64,000 nt of DNA from Cetobacterium sp. NK01. GTDB lineage: Bacteria; Fusobacteriota; Fusobacteriia; Fusobacteriales; Fusobacteriaceae. Position 1 is the stretch's first letter. Every line of letters starts with the position of its first letter. Below the pieces are notes generated by a model. It was not told the origin of the DNA. It did not search any database and saw only the letters and a program-made list of their open reading frames with translations. The stretch is from contig NZ_JANIBO010000002.1 in NCBI RefSeq assembly GCF_024506395.1, forward strand, positions 310,001 through 374,000, in the 5' to 3' direction. Shown piece by piece: positions 17,305 to 27,525 of the stretch. Made by a program: the position numbers and the translations under genes.

Positions 17305-18252
17305 TTATACTAGTTTAATAAATGTTGTAAACAAAACTATCCCTACAAAAGATGTCATAAACATTATCTTATAACATTTCTTTATATCTTCACATTGAAA
17401 CTCTTTTAATTTATCTCCTATTGTAGGTTTTTCAAAATATTTTCCAAAATATTTTGTTTTACCACCAAATTGAACACCTATAGCTCCTGCAAAAACTGCC
17501 TCTGGATGACCTGAATTTGGACTTGAATGATTTTTTCTATCTCTAAAAAATATTTTTAATGGCTTTTTTATTCCCATTCCTAATAAAAATGTTGCAATTG
17601 GAATTATTATTAGGCCAGATAATCTCGCTGGAATAAAATTAAAGAAATCATCTACTTTTGCTGAAACCATACCAAAATCTATATATTTATCATTTTTATA
17701 TCCAACCATTGAATCAAGAGTATTTACTGCTTTATATCCCATTGCTAAAGGCAACGCCATCGAAACTCCATCAATTACTATAAAACTTCCTAAAAATGCA
17801 TAAAACATAGGCGCTATAATTCCATCAACACTATTTTCAGCTATAGTCTCCATTGTACTTCTTACAACTTGTATTTCGTCCATCTCACCCGTATCTCTAC
17901 TAACCAAATAAGAAAGCTCTTTTTGTGCCTTTTGTAAATCTCCACTTTTTAAAATTTTATAAACTTTAATCCCTTCAGCACCTAAACTTTTCGTTGCCAA
18001 AGTTGTGTATAGAAAGAAAATTTCTAAAAATTCAGATATCCTAGCTAAGTAATATGACAATACTACTGTTGAAAATATTACTGTAAAAGCTAATACTCCT
18101 CCCCATACTTTTTTATTTTTTAATGAATAGATTTTATTTTCAATAAAAGTTATATATTTTCCTATAAATCTAACTGGATGTGGAAACCAATATGGATCCC
18201 CTAAAATTAAATCTAACAAATAAGCTATCCATATTTTTAAAATGATGCTCAT
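17305..18252 (-). CDS. cbiB: Adenosylcobinamide-phosphate synthase CbiB
   Basis: This 315-residue integral membrane protein has LDLILGDPYWFPHPVRFIG near the N-terminus, VSRDTGEMDE, ETIAENSVDGIIAPMFYA and NSGHPEAVFAGAIGVQFGG, all CbiB signatures. It joins aminopropanol phosphate to adenosylcobyric acid at the membrane. It overlaps the cbiP stop by one base. Confidence 0.94.
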   Translation of the reverse strand: MSIILKIWIAYLLDLILGDPYWFPHPVRFIGKYITFIENKIYSLKNKKVWGGVLAFTVIFSTVVLSYYLARISEFLEIFFLYTTLATKSLGAEGIKVYKILKSGDLQKAQKELSYLVSRDTGEMDEIQVVRSTMETIAENSVDGIIAPMFYAFLGSFIVIDGVSMALPLAMGYKAVNTLDSMVGYKNDKYIDFGMVSAKVDDFFNFIPARLSGLIIIPIATFLLGMGIKKPLKIFFRDRKNHSSPNSGHPEAVFAGAIGVQFGGKTKYFGKYFEKPTIGDKLKEFQCEDIKKCYKIMFMTSFVGIVLFTTFIKLV

Positions 18253-19736
18253 TAGTTCTCCTCCAAAATCTTATAAATAGCTTTCATGTCCACATTTTCT
18301 CTGAATATTTTTTCTAACTTATCCAACTCTTGAAGTCTATATTCATCAAATGTCATTGTGCTATTTTTCTTTTCCAGTCCTTTCTTCTCTCTTATATTAT
18401 TTAAAATAAAATCAGTAAACTCTCTATTATCAAAAATTCCATGTAAGTATGTTCCGAAAATATTGTCCTTTACTGTGGCTACTAATCTATTATCTAAAGT
18501 TATAGATTTTTCTTTCCCCTCTGTTACTCCTTGGTGAATCTCATAACCTTTAACTTGAATATCTCCTAATCCTTTTAATAACCCAGTTTCTCCTTTTAAT
18601 AATCCTGTATACTGTGTTGTTACCTTCTCTTTTTCCATTGTAGTTTCTATGTCTAAAAGTCCTAGTCCTGGAAGTTCTTTTATATCTCCCTCTATTCCAT
18701 AAGGATCTAACACTTTTTCTCCTAAAATTTGAAATCCTCCACATATCCCAATAATAGGAGTTCCTTTTCTAGACATTTTTATAATCTCTTGTGCGATTCC
18801 TTTCTCTTTTATATCTTTTAAATCATCTATTGTATTTTTAGATCCAGGTATAACTATCATGTCTTCATTTCCTAGTTCATGAAATGATGTCACATAATTA
18901 ACATTTACATCTTTATTTGCTAGTAAAGCATCAATATCTGTAAAATTCGATATATGTTTTAATTTTATAACCGAAACTGTTATATCTGCAGTTTTTGATT
19001 TAATCTTATTAAATTTTTCTGTTACCCCATCCTCATCCTCTATGTCTAGTTCAAAGTATGGCATAACTCCTAAAATTGGAACTCCTGTCAGTTCCTCTAT
19101 TTTTTCTAATCCTGGTTTTAATATATCAACATTTCCTCTAAACTTATTTATAATTACACCTTTTACTCTAGCTCTCTCTTCTGGTTCCATAAGAGATATT
19201 GTTCCATAAATTGATGCAAAAACTCCACCTCTATCAATATCTGCAACTAAAATAACAGGAGCATCAACCATTTCAGCTAATCCCATGTTTACTATATCAT
19301 CTTGCTTTATATTTAATTCTACAGGGCTTCCTGCTCCCTCTATAACACATATTTGATTTTCATCTTTAATCGTATTATAAGCTTGAATTATATCTTTTTT
19401 TAACTTTGATTTATAATCTCCGTATTCAAGTCCTCCCATATTTCCGATAGACTTTCCGTTGACAATCACTTGAATCCTTCTATCCCCTGTGGGTTTTAAT
19501 AAAATAGGATTCATTGTATAGTGAGCTTCTATCTCACATGCCATCGCCTGAAGAGCTTGTGCTCGCCCCATCTCATGTCCATCTTTTGTTATATAAGAGT
19601 TCAGTGCCATATTTTGAGATTTAAAAGGTGAAACTGTGTATCCATCTTTAAAAAATGCTCTACATAAGCCTGTAACTGTTATACTCTTCCCTGCTCCTGA
19701 AGACGTCCCAACAACCATTATGTTCTTATGTTTCAT
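18252..19736 (-). CDS. cbiP: Cobyric acid synthase CbiP
   Basis: The 494-residue first gene of the operon has IMVVGTSSGAGKS, FKSQNMALNSYIT and the IEGAGSPVELNI segment of the synthetase domain. The glutaminase domain follows with GICGGFQILGEKV (Cys near residue 332) and GTYLHGIFDN. It amidates four side chains. It is preceded by a roughly 490-base leader containing a cobalamin riboswitch, so B12 level should control the whole operon. Confidence 0.95.
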   Translation of the reverse strand: MKHKNIMVVGTSSGAGKSITVTGLCRAFFKDGYTVSPFKSQNMALNSYITKDGHEMGRAQALQAMACEIEAHYTMNPILLKPTGDRRIQVIVNGKSIGNMGGLEYGDYKSKLKKDIIQAYNTIKDENQICVIEGAGSPVELNIKQDDIVNMGLAEMVDAPVILVADIDRGGVFASIYGTISLMEPEERARVKGVIINKFRGNVDILKPGLEKIEELTGVPILGVMPYFELDIEDEDGVTEKFNKIKSKTADITVSVIKLKHISNFTDIDALLANKDVNVNYVTSFHELGNEDMIVIPGSKNTIDDLKDIKEKGIAQEIIKMSRKGTPIIGICGGFQILGEKVLDPYGIEGDIKELPGLGLLDIETTMEKEKVTTQYTGLLKGETGLLKGLGDIQVKGYEIHQGVTEGKEKSITLDNRLVATVKDNIFGTYLHGIFDNREFTDFILNNIREKKGLEKKNSTMTFDEYRLQELDKLEKIFRENVDMKAIYKILEEN

Positions 19737-19880
19737 AATATCATTTCTCCTAAATTTGTGAAGTTTAGCGGAAATATAAAAAATGCGAAAATGAATAGAA
19801 TATTGCTAATTAGAATTGAAATTGACAGTTCTAAATACAAATCTGTTCACCGCAGATTTTATATTTTCTTTTATATTCAT

Positions 19881-20008
19881 GGCAGATATCCTGACTCAGA
19901 TTCATCCTACTCTTAGGCCTTCCCATAAAAACTACAGTGGCTTAGTCTAATTTCGTCCTCCTTACAGTGGCGGGACCGTGCGAGATTTTCACTCAACTTT
20001 CCTTTTAA
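19881..20008 (-). ncRNA. Cobalamin riboswitch upstream of the cbi operon
   Basis: On the minus strand the segment reads GTGAAAATCTCGCACGGTCCC, then GCCACTGTAA, GACGAAATTAGAC, a B12 box AGCCACTG (complement at 19935-19942), GGGAAGGCC and GATGAATCTGAGTCAGG. This is the conserved order of the AdoCbl riboswitch core. No clear U-tracted terminator lies between it and cbiP. A hairpin AATCTG/CAGATT at about 19840-19860 could belong to the expression platform. The rest of 19737-20224 contains no gene that I can support. Confidence 0.95.
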
Positions 20009-20224
20009 TCAAATTATTGAACCATAAATATTATACATATTTATCATAATTATACATAATGATTATGCACAAGTCAACCTTTTTTAAAAGTTTATGTTTA
20101 AAAATTAAACTTAATTTTACGTATATATTTTCATATAAAAACTTTCAAGAAATAAAAAAGAAAAACAAAATTTATTCGTAAATTAAATGTGACAATATTA
20201 AATTTTATAAGGGAGTGATTAAAT

Positions 20225-21760
20225 ATGAATGATGTAAAAACAAATAAACAACCTCTTATTATTGAGGATAAAATTATTAATGTACCTCCTATGTTTGTAG
20301 AACTTTTTGCTTTAAACCCAAGAAATTTAAAAAAATGGTTAGTAGGAGCAAAAAATTCAAATAAATCATATGAAGATCTTAAAGTTAAAGATATTTTAAA
20401 TACAAAAGTTAATGCTGCTGTAAATGATGAGGCTTTTTTGTTAGATGTTACCTTTGGTAACAAAACACATAAGTTATATTTAAAAAAACCAGAGGTAAAC
20501 AAAGGATTAGATTTTATACTAACAGAGGGAGATAAATTTAAAATAGAAACTAATCTTCATTTAAATGAAATAAATGAAAATAAATGTAACATTCACCTAG
20601 AGACTATTTTATTAGAAAGTAAACATAGTTTTCACCCTATAGTGTCTTTTGAGCTAAAATATTTTTTCAAAAAAAGTTTGTCAAATTTTATTGAAGAGTG
20701 TGAAAAAAGCTATAGCACTTTACAAAGCGAAGAAAAAACTGTAGAAGCTGAAGTCCTAAACTTCTACCAAAACAACCTTAAATCTTTTAACGAATTAATC
20801 GAACCTATAAAAGCTGATTTAGGAGAAGAATCTTTCCAAGATATTCAAAGAAAAATAAAAACTTTAGGTATGGATACATCTGATAAAGCAACTAAACTTT
20901 TCACTAATTTAATAGCTATAGTTCCCGCTGAAGATCTTTCATTAGTTAATGATAAAGTTATACAGTTTATTAAAGAACATATTTTTGTTTTAAAAGGTAT
21001 TTCTAAAAAAAGTAATGCTGAAAATTTAAAAGATATTAATACTATCACTAAACTACAACTTGATAATATTAATTTTATTGTGCCTCAAATTTTAAAAGAT
21101 ATCGATTCTGATAAGATTGTTGAAGTTGAAAATCAATTAAATGATCTTTTAGCAACTGTTATTAAAGAAATAGAAGCTATTATCGAAGAAATTAAAAATA
21201 AAGTTCCACCACAACACTTTAAAGATTTAGAAGTTGGCTTTGTTAATACTTTAAAAAATGATTTAGATTCCGCTCAGTCTCTTTTAAAGAAAATAAACCT
21301 AGGAAATACAAGTTTTTCTGAAAAAGAAACTAAAATTTTAAATAATTTAAAAGAATCTATTACTAAAATAGAAACTACAGTTAACAATCGTGATAATCAA
21401 GCTTATATATCAGTTCTTAATATGGTTGAAAAATCTTTAAAGCAACTTGAACAAGATATGAAAAATCTTAGTTCTAATATAACTGCTGAAAAAATAGAAT
21501 CTACTAAATCTTTAATCAAATCTACAACAGATAGTTCATATAAATCTTTAACAACATTTTTATCTAATATGACTCCTGAAAATCTTGAAAATAATAAAGA
21601 AATTGTTAATCAAAAAATAGAAGAAATTTTAGATAGATATGTAAAAGCAATTAAAATAATATCTCCAGCTATATCTGATGATAAGTTAACTAATATGAGA
21701 GAAAAAGTAAAAATAATTCTTTCTAAAGAATACGAATCATTTTGTGCATCTAAAAAATAG
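20225..21760 (+). CDS. Orphan coiled-coil protein of unknown function
   Basis: This 511-residue protein has no signal peptide and no transmembrane helix. Residues 1-150 are mixed alpha/beta with a short PLIIEDKIINVPPMFVELF start and a possible beta-rich segment. From about 150 onward it is almost entirely helical and rich in Lys, Glu, Asn and Ile heptads, predicting long coiled coils. GGGAGTG precedes the ATG. It stands alone between two oppositely oriented B12-related units and ends in its own terminator. I recognise no domain. A cytoskeletal, phasin-like or chemoreceptor-like scaffold are only guesses. Confidence 0.8.
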   Translation: MNDVKTNKQPLIIEDKIINVPPMFVELFALNPRNLKKWLVGAKNSNKSYEDLKVKDILNTKVNAAVNDEAFLLDVTFGNKTHKLYLKKPEVNKGLDFILTEGDKFKIETNLHLNEINENKCNIHLETILLESKHSFHPIVSFELKYFFKKSLSNFIEECEKSYSTLQSEEKTVEAEVLNFYQNNLKSFNELIEPIKADLGEESFQDIQRKIKTLGMDTSDKATKLFTNLIAIVPAEDLSLVNDKVIQFIKEHIFVLKGISKKSNAENLKDINTITKLQLDNINFIVPQILKDIDSDKIVEVENQLNDLLATVIKEIEAIIEEIKNKVPPQHFKDLEVGFVNTLKNDLDSAQSLLKKINLGNTSFSEKETKILNNLKESITKIETTVNNRDNQAYISVLNMVEKSLKQLEQDMKNLSSNITAEKIESTKSLIKSTTDSSYKSLTTFLSNMTPENLENNKEIVNQKIEEILDRYVKAIKIISPAISDDKLTNMREKVKIILSKEYESFCASKK

Positions 21761-21768
21761 AATTTAAA

Positions 21769-21801
21769 TAAAAAAGGATAGTTTAAAAACTATCCTTTTT
21801 T
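21769..21801. terminator. Bidirectional Rho-independent terminator
   Basis: AAAAAAGGATAGTTT pairs with AACTATCCTTTTTT, with A and T runs on the outside. It lies between the convergent orphan gene and the PocR-like regulator. Confidence 0.9.
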
Positions 21802-22690
21802 ATTTTTGAAAAAGTTCTCTATACTCCTTAGGGCAGACTCTTTCATATTTCTTAAATACTTTTGTAAAATAGCTGCTATCTTCTATCCCAATTTCATTAG
21901 AAATTTCTGATAAAGATTTATTAGTTATCTCTAAAAAGTATTTAGCTTTTTCTATTTTTTTTACAAGGATATATTCTTTAAATGTTTTTCCTGTTTCTTT
22001 TTTAAAAACTCTACTAAATTGAGATATACTTAAATTACATAGTAATGCCACATCTTCTAAATGAATATTTTCTTTTATTTTTTCATTTATATAAGTTATT
22101 GCTGCTGATATCTGAGAATGACTATATTCTACTCTTTCCTCTTTTATATTATTTTCTATAATATGATTGTACCATCTTTTACTTTTTATACATTCACTAA
22201 TATAAACTGATGTATAATGTAATATACTTGCAATACTTTGTAATTCACTATATTTAACTTTTTTCAAAAATCCATAGTTCTCAGCTATTTTTTTTATATT
22301 AAACTCTTTCCCTACATTTTCTATTAGAATATCTTCTAATTCAAAAGTCTCTTCATCTTCTAAAAGTATTTGTCCTACCAAAAATGCTCCTACTAATTCA
22401 CCTTGATAAGCAATTGGTATTACCATATCTACCAAGCCTGCATGACATCTATAAATATATGGCTTTAATGATAAAAATGCTTTGCTTAAAGCTTTTACAT
22501 CACATTTTTCACAAAAAGAACTAAGCTCTTTATTTTTTCTAAAAATTTTACAAAACTCTGAATAGTTACTTTTTTCTGTCAAATAGTTTCCTTCGTCATC
22601 TACAATAACTACAGCCATTTTAGTCATATCAACTATTTCTTCTTGAATTTTTATTAATTCTTTTTTATATTTATGAAGCATCCTATACAC
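21800..22690 (-). CDS. pocR: PocR-domain AraC-family transcriptional regulator
   Basis: The N-terminal half (about 1-165) matches the PocR sensory domain, with VVIVDDEGNYLTEKS, the cysteines in FCEKCDVKAL, YRCHAGLVDMVIPI and GAFLVGQIL. The C-terminal 100 residues are an AraC double helix-turn-helix (LEDVALLCNLSISQFSRVFKKETG and LSEISNEIGIEDSSYFTKVFKK). PocR activates propanediol/B12 genes in Salmonella in response to diols. Here the gene ends the glycerol dehydratase operon and probably activates it in response to glycerol or a related diol. The symbol is given by domain similarity only. Confidence 0.88.
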   Translation of the reverse strand: MYRMLHKYKKELIKIQEEIVDMTKMAVVIVDDEGNYLTEKSNYSEFCKIFRKNKELSSFCEKCDVKALSKAFLSLKPYIYRCHAGLVDMVIPIAYQGELVGAFLVGQILLEDEETFELEDILIENVGKEFNIKKIAENYGFLKKVKYSELQSIASILHYTSVYISECIKSKRWYNHIIENNIKEERVEYSHSQISAAITYINEKIKENIHLEDVALLCNLSISQFSRVFKKETGKTFKEYILVKKIEKAKYFLEITNKSLSEISNEIGIEDSSYFTKVFKKYERVCPKEYRELFQK

Positions 22691-22700
22691 CTTTCATTTT

Positions 22701-23024
22701 TTATTTTTTTAAAGGTAGTCCTTTCAATATTCTAGCAGCATTTTGGCCAAAAACTCTTAATTTTTTTTTAGGACTCTTTATATTTTCTTTTAAAATAAAA
22801 TCTTTTGAATATTTTTTTTGGTTTAATATAATTTCTCCAAAGCAATCTATACCTATTCCTATTTCAAATCTACCCTCTGTATATAGCTCTTTACTAATTT
22901 TATCCTTATCCAAGAATTTTAAAATATATGGAATCTCTTCCTCTTCTATTCCGAAAAAAATTTCTTCTATATCATTTTTTTCTATTTTATTTGAACATAC
23001 AATTTCTATCCCAGTTTTTTTCAC
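22701..23024 (-). CDS. dhaG: Glycerol/diol dehydratase reactivase small subunit (DhaG/PduH-like)
   Basis: This 107-residue protein resembles dehydratase medium-subunit-like reactivase beta chains. It has GIEEEEIPYIL near the middle, RFEIGIGIDCFGEIIL, and a basic C-terminus, RVFGQNAARILKGLPLK, typical of DdrB/PduH/DhaG. With the large subunit it swaps inactivated cobalamin out of the dehydratase using ATP. It overlaps the large-subunit stop by four bases. Confidence 0.87.
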   Translation of the reverse strand: MKKTGIEIVCSNKIEKNDIEEIFFGIEEEEIPYILKFLDKDKISKELYTEGRFEIGIGIDCFGEIILNQKKYSKDFILKENIKSPKKKLRVFGQNAARILKGLPLKK

Positions 23025-24838
23025 ACTGTATCACCCAAGACTAATCCTGTTGCAACTGCATTTCTTGGTCCTTCTACTCCTCTTATATTACCACATCCTG
23101 CAACCACTCCATATTTAGATAAAGCCTCTGTTATCATCTCTGGAACTTCAAAATCAAGAGCTGAACCACCAACTATAATTACAAACTCAAAATCTCTTAT
23201 ATTTCTTGTAAGAGATATCTTCTTTAAAGCCCTCTTTGAATTTACTACAAATACTTTCCGCTTACTTTCTCTTCTAACAGTTCTAATTTTTTCTAGAGTA
23301 CTTTCTATCTCTATTGGAATTAATTTTCCATCTTTAATTAAAACATTTTTAGCATAAATATTTGGTGATAATGGTTCATCAAAAAACTCAACACTTCCAT
23401 CTTCGTATCTAATATGAAAGAATGATTCTACTTTTGCTAGAGGATATTTTTTAATGTCTTCAGCTAAATCAAAATTTTCTATTCCAAGCTCTTTTTGTAT
23501 TAATAGAGTCACCATATTTCCAGCTCCAGCTAGATGAGTGTGAGCTTTTCTTCCAAATTTATCTATACTACAAGCATCTGTAGAGCCTGCACCAATATCT
23601 ATTATAGCTAATGGTTTCCCTGTTCCAGGAGTTGTTAAAGCTCCTTTTATTGCCATATCAGCCTCTACTCCTCCAACTTCCACATCTACATTTAAATCCT
23701 TTTTTATTATTTCAGCTAAATGATTCATTTGATTTTTCTCAGTACCAACCATTACTGCTAATCCTACTGCGTTTTCTAGCATAAATTCACCTGCTAATCC
23801 ACCTTTTATTCTTTGAGGAACGAAAGTGTCTACAGCTAGTAAGTCCTTTATTTTTATATCGTCTATACATTCTCCAGTAAATTTACTCATAGTGCTTTTT
23901 ACATTTTTTAACATTCCGCCTACATTAGTACCATCTTCGCCAAAGATATCTTGTACATTTAAAAAAGATATCTTTTCCATTATTTTTTCTGCACCCTCTT
24001 GAATCCCAACTTCTTCGGTAGTTTTATTACCTTTTATATATAAATTTCCAGCTGGAATAACTTTTTCTTTTACATCTCCTTGAGGAGTTTTTATTACAAC
24101 TCCAGATCTATTTCCTATTAAAGCTTTTGATAGAGGAACTACTTTTTTTGTCTCTTCGGAATTTAGATTAAAAATTGTCGCAATTCCATAAGGATTTGAT
24201 ATCTTTTCAATGACTCTCCCTTTTAATGCAACTTCAATACAACATTTTACACCCTTTGGTATTTTTTCTACCAATTGAACTTCGTCAACTATTGGTATTT
24301 TTGTTCTCAATCTATTGCTAACAAGAACACCATCGTCTCTTTGAAGAATAGCACCTTTAATCTTTACTCCTCTATCTGTTTGACAATTTAAAGTTTTTGC
24401 TATTTCTAAAAAATTTCTCTCTCCATTAGCTATAACTATATAATCTTCTTCCAATAATTCTTCTTTTATATTTTCTAATTCGTTTAGCTCAACTGTTATC
24501 CCTATTCCTATACCACATCCACCTGGAGTATCTGGATTATGCCCTATCATAGTTGATTCTGTTATAATAGTCTCTGTTATTGTTTCCATAGATACATCAC
24601 CTATTACAGGAGTAGCTTCATTTATACGAATTAAATCTAAATCTTCTATTTTTAATTTTACTTTTTCTAATAATGAAAAAATAGCCTTTTTCACTCCCTC
24701 TACATTATCTTCAGTTCCTTTTAATCCTGTAGTTTTATTAAGTGAGCTTCCTAAAAATTCTATTTTAGTTCCATTTAGTTTAGCCAGAGCAACCTCTGTT
24801 GTTGCATTACCTATATCTACACCTGCAATAATTTTCAT
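23021..24838 (-). CDS. dhaF: Glycerol/diol dehydratase reactivase large subunit (DhaF/PduG/DdrA-like)
   Basis: This 605-residue actin-fold ATPase has IIAGVDIGNATTEVALA at the N-terminus, INEATPVIGDVSMETITET, HNPDTPGGCGIGIG, and the phosphate-loop PLAIIDIGAGSTDACS near residues 408-423. ECIDDIKIKDLLAVDTFVPQ and GGSALDFEVPEMITEAL are also family motifs. Length matches DdrA (about 605-610). It is encoded directly after the dehydratase subunits, as in dha and pdu clusters. Confidence 0.95.
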   Translation of the reverse strand: MKIIAGVDIGNATTEVALAKLNGTKIEFLGSSLNKTTGLKGTEDNVEGVKKAIFSLLEKVKLKIEDLDLIRINEATPVIGDVSMETITETIITESTMIGHNPDTPGGCGIGIGITVELNELENIKEELLEEDYIVIANGERNFLEIAKTLNCQTDRGVKIKGAILQRDDGVLVSNRLRTKIPIVDEVQLVEKIPKGVKCCIEVALKGRVIEKISNPYGIATIFNLNSEETKKVVPLSKALIGNRSGVVIKTPQGDVKEKVIPAGNLYIKGNKTTEEVGIQEGAEKIMEKISFLNVQDIFGEDGTNVGGMLKNVKSTMSKFTGECIDDIKIKDLLAVDTFVPQRIKGGLAGEFMLENAVGLAVMVGTEKNQMNHLAEIIKKDLNVDVEVGGVEADMAIKGALTTPGTGKPLAIIDIGAGSTDACSIDKFGRKAHTHLAGAGNMVTLLIQKELGIENFDLAEDIKKYPLAKVESFFHIRYEDGSVEFFDEPLSPNIYAKNVLIKDGKLIPIEIESTLEKIRTVRRESKRKVFVVNSKRALKKISLTRNIRDFEFVIIVGGSALDFEVPEMITEALSKYGVVAGCGNIRGVEGPRNAVATGLVLGDTV

Positions 24839-24851
24839 AATTAAATTACCT

Positions 24852-25274
24852 CTAATCTTTTCTTAGCTTCCCTCTTTTTTCATAAATTTCAGCTGCTTCT
24901 CTCACAAAATTTGCATTTACTATAGCACCATATTTATCCTCAAGCTCATTTGCTATTGTCAAAAGCTCCTCTTTTGTAGATCTATTAGGTCTTAAAGCAT
25001 TATATATTTCTAATATTCTTTCATCTGATATTTTAACTAATTCACTGGCTCTTTGAAAATTTCTTTTTATAGTTGGTTGTCCTGCTGTTTCAGCAACTTC
25101 CCCTTGAAGATTAAGAGTTTCTGAGGAGATTCTAATGTCTTGTGCTTTAATGTTTTCATTTAAAACATTTTCTAAAGTAATCTCATCTAATGTTTTTCCA
25201 GTTGGAGTTTTTAACCACTCTTTTCTTTTTTCTCCTAAAGGATAATCCAATTCAATATTAATTTTTTTGTTCAT
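24852..25274 (-). CDS. dhaE: B12-dependent glycerol/diol dehydratase small subunit
   Basis: The 140-residue protein has DYPLGEKRKEWLKTPTGK, LTLENVL-like residues (DEITLENVLN), RISSETLNLQGEVAE, and FQRASELVKISDERILEIYNALRPNRST, all characteristic of PduE/DhaE. It completes the alpha2-beta2-gamma2 enzyme. The spacing to the reactivase gene is 13 bases. Confidence 0.94.
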   Translation of the reverse strand: MNKKINIELDYPLGEKRKEWLKTPTGKTLDEITLENVLNENIKAQDIRISSETLNLQGEVAETAGQPTIKRNFQRASELVKISDERILEIYNALRPNRSTKEELLTIANELEDKYGAIVNANFVREAAEIYEKRGKLRKD

Positions 25275-25285
25275 TTTCCATCTCC

Positions 25286-25834
25286 TTATTCAAAAGTGTA
25301 TTCTAACTCTTCAGGCTTTTCATTTTCTTTTACATGTTTTGTTTCTTTTATATGTAACAGGGCAGCTTTAGCTTGGTATTTAGGTCTCACCATTTGATCA
25401 CTTATAACAGGAACTGGATTTGGTGATTCTCCTTTTGCATACTTAGCCGCATTTTTACCAATTAATCTATAAATTTCCGGAGTCAAAAGAGGTGCTTGTG
25501 GAAATAATTCTAAGTTATTTAAAGGAAGTAAATCTTTTTGATGTATTACAGTTGTTCCTTTTGATTGTATTCCTATCCCTATTCCTGATCCACTTAGTTT
25601 AGCAGCATCATTAGCTATAAAACAAACGTCTGATGTTCTATTTACTCTTACAACTCTTGCTATTAATCCCTCTTCCTCTATTCCTGCAATTAGCTCCATC
25701 AAAACTATATCATGAGGAATGTCTGTTATAGTTTTGTTTTGATATTTTTTAAAAGCTGGAGCTAAACCTATAACTACCTCCTCTATTCTATCACCTTTTT
25801 TTGCAATTCCAACCTCTTTTATTTTTATTTCCAT
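25286..25834 (-). CDS. dhaC: B12-dependent glycerol/diol dehydratase medium subunit
   Basis: The subunit has [35 protein letters not shown] and [24 protein letters not shown], which help bind the cobalamin. I place the start at ATG 25834 (MEIKIKEVG), seven bases behind AGGAGG. A TTG at 25852 in the same frame lies upstream of that site. The N-terminus is short, without the extra amphipathic leader that targets PduD to microcompartments, which fits a DhaC-type enzyme. Confidence 0.92.
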   Translation of the reverse strand: MEIKIKEVGIAKKGDRIEEVVIGLAPAFKKYQNKTITDIPHDIVLMELIAGIEEEGLIARVVRVNRTSDVCFIANDAAKLSGSGIGIGIQSKGTTVIHQKDLLPLNNLELFPQAPLLTPEIYRLIGKNAAKYAKGESPNPVPVISDQMVRPKYQAKAALLHIKETKHVKENEKPEELEYTFE

Positions 25835-25844
25835 TTTTTTCCTC

Positions 25845-27509
25845 CTATTCAATACTTTCTGGCTTTATTGCTGTTGGAATATTAGAAATTTCATTCCATC
25901 TATCTTCACTTATTCTATAACCGCTTCCTGGTCCCATATAATCATTTTTATCATTTATTGCACTTATAATTTTAAAATCTTTATTTAAAATTGCTGAAGT
26001 TTGAAGATAATCTCCTGAAACTCTTTGTTTTAACATATTTAGTACATTTTCTGCTACATCTTTAAATCCACCTCTACTCAAGGCTTTCACTAAATCTAAT
26101 CCTGTTATTCCTCTTTTTAAAAGCTCTTCAGCGCCCTTTAAATCTTGAACAACATCTCTTGCTGGCATATCTTTACTACCATGAGCATAAGTTGCTGCAT
26201 AAACTTCATCGTCTGTTATTTCAGGTAAATCTAACTCCTTAAATAATCCTTGAATAGCTTTTGCTGCTTTATTTCTTATTTTTATTACCTCATCTTCAGA
26301 TACAGGTCTTAATCCACCATCAACTTTTAAGTCTCTTTGTAAAATATTGTAGTCATCAAAATCTTCAGCATCAAAATTTGACCCTGCAAACATATTATCA
26401 TAATTTGGTACCGCACTGTATCCAGAGAAAATAAAATCTGTTCCTGGTAACATCTGCATTAAAGTTCTAGCCGTTCTTCTTATATCTGAGTGAGAAAAAG
26501 TTTGATCATTTGCTGATGCGCATTCTAAGTCTAAAAGCATAGCTATTAAGTTCTCACCTAAAACTGCTCTTATTCCTCCTGGAAGAGCACCTGGCATTCC
26601 TATACAACTTACAGCTCCATTTTGTAATCCTTGAACTCCTGCCCCTCTAGTTATATATATACATCTAGTTTCTAAGTACAGCATTGATTTTCCTTCTGAA
26701 TATCCCATTAATGCCTCTGAACCTGTTCCAGAAGTAAATCTCATTTTTAATCCTCTTGATGCATAAGCAGATGCTAAAAATGCCTTTGACCAAGGTGTAT
26801 CATCTCCATCTGTAAAAACTTGCTCTGTTCCATAAACAGAAACAGTCTCAGCATAACTTGTAAATCCTCTCATTCCAAGTTCTAGTTCTGTAGCCTCTTC
26901 AACTGAACATTGAGTTAAAACTCCTCCTCTTCCAACTTGCGATCCTACAAATATAGCAATAGCATTAAATGGAGCATATCTTACAATTCCTACTGTTGTT
27001 TCCTGTTCATCAAATCCTCTTATAGCAGCTTCTGCTGCATCTGCCGCAATTTGAACTGGGTTATCTCTTAAATTTGTTACATGACATTGATTTGACGGAG
27101 TTTTTCTAGCTCTCATCTTTTGAACAGCCATCATCATTTCAACAACATTCAAATGACTTATTACTTCTACCATCTTTGCAGGTGTTATACCTGTTGTTAT
27201 CTTTAAAATATCCTCTTTTTTTACATTTATATCAACTAATTTTTTTGCAATTTCTAAAGTTGATAATTTCATAGCTTCTTCAGCATATCTTAAATCAATA
27301 GCATAATCAGCTATAAAAAGATCTATTGTATCAAACTCTTCTCTTTTTTTACCATCTAACTCTATTATTTTTCCATCTTTAATTAATAAACTTGGTTTAG
27401 GGTCTAATGGACTATCCATTGCAATTAGTCCTTCTTCTTTCCATTCACCTATAAATCCATCTTTATTTACTGCACGCTCACTTAATACTTCAAAACGTTT
27501 CGATCTCAT
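25845..27509 (-). CDS. dhaB: B12-dependent glycerol dehydratase large subunit
   Basis: The 554-residue subunit begins [20 protein letters not shown] and contains [77 protein letters not shown] and [19 protein letters not shown]. From memory of the sequences, [18 protein letters not shown] and [11 protein letters not shown] are closer to Klebsiella DhaB than to PduC, so glycerol is the likelier substrate. Substrate use overlaps in these enzymes. It dehydrates glycerol to 3-hydroxypropanal using AdoCbl. Confidence 0.95.
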   Translation of the reverse strand: MRSKRFEVLSERAVNKDGFIGEWKEEGLIAMDSPLDPKPSLLIKDGKIIELDGKKREEFDTIDLFIADYAIDLRYAEEAMKLSTLEIAKKLVDINVKKEDILKITTGITPAKMVEVISHLNVVEMMMAVQKMRARKTPSNQCHVTNLRDNPVQIAADAAEAAIRGFDEQETTVGIVRYAPFNAIAIFVGSQVGRGGVLTQCSVEEATELELGMRGFTSYAETVSVYGTEQVFTDGDDTPWSKAFLASAYASRGLKMRFTSGTGSEALMGYSEGKSMLYLETRCIYITRGAGVQGLQNGAVSCIGMPGALPGGIRAVLGENLIAMLLDLECASANDQTFSHSDIRRTARTLMQMLPGTDFIFSGYSAVPNYDNMFAGSNFDAEDFDDYNILQRDLKVDGGLRPVSEDEVIKIRNKAAKAIQGLFKELDLPEITDDEVYAATYAHGSKDMPARDVVQDLKGAEELLKRGITGLDLVKALSRGGFKDVAENVLNMLKQRVSGDYLQTSAILNKDFKIISAINDKNDYMGPGSGYRISEDRWNEISNIPTAIKPESIE

Positions 27510-27525
27510 CGTTCCTCCTCTAAAC

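Noticed and set aside
18550..18744. Minus-strand frame of 64 codons inside cbiP
   Set aside because: It is an out-of-frame Arg/Lys/Asn-rich shadow of a fully supported gene.
19728..19916. Plus-strand frame of 62 codons in the cbiP leader
   Set aside because: It overlaps the cobalamin riboswitch and has no ribosome site.
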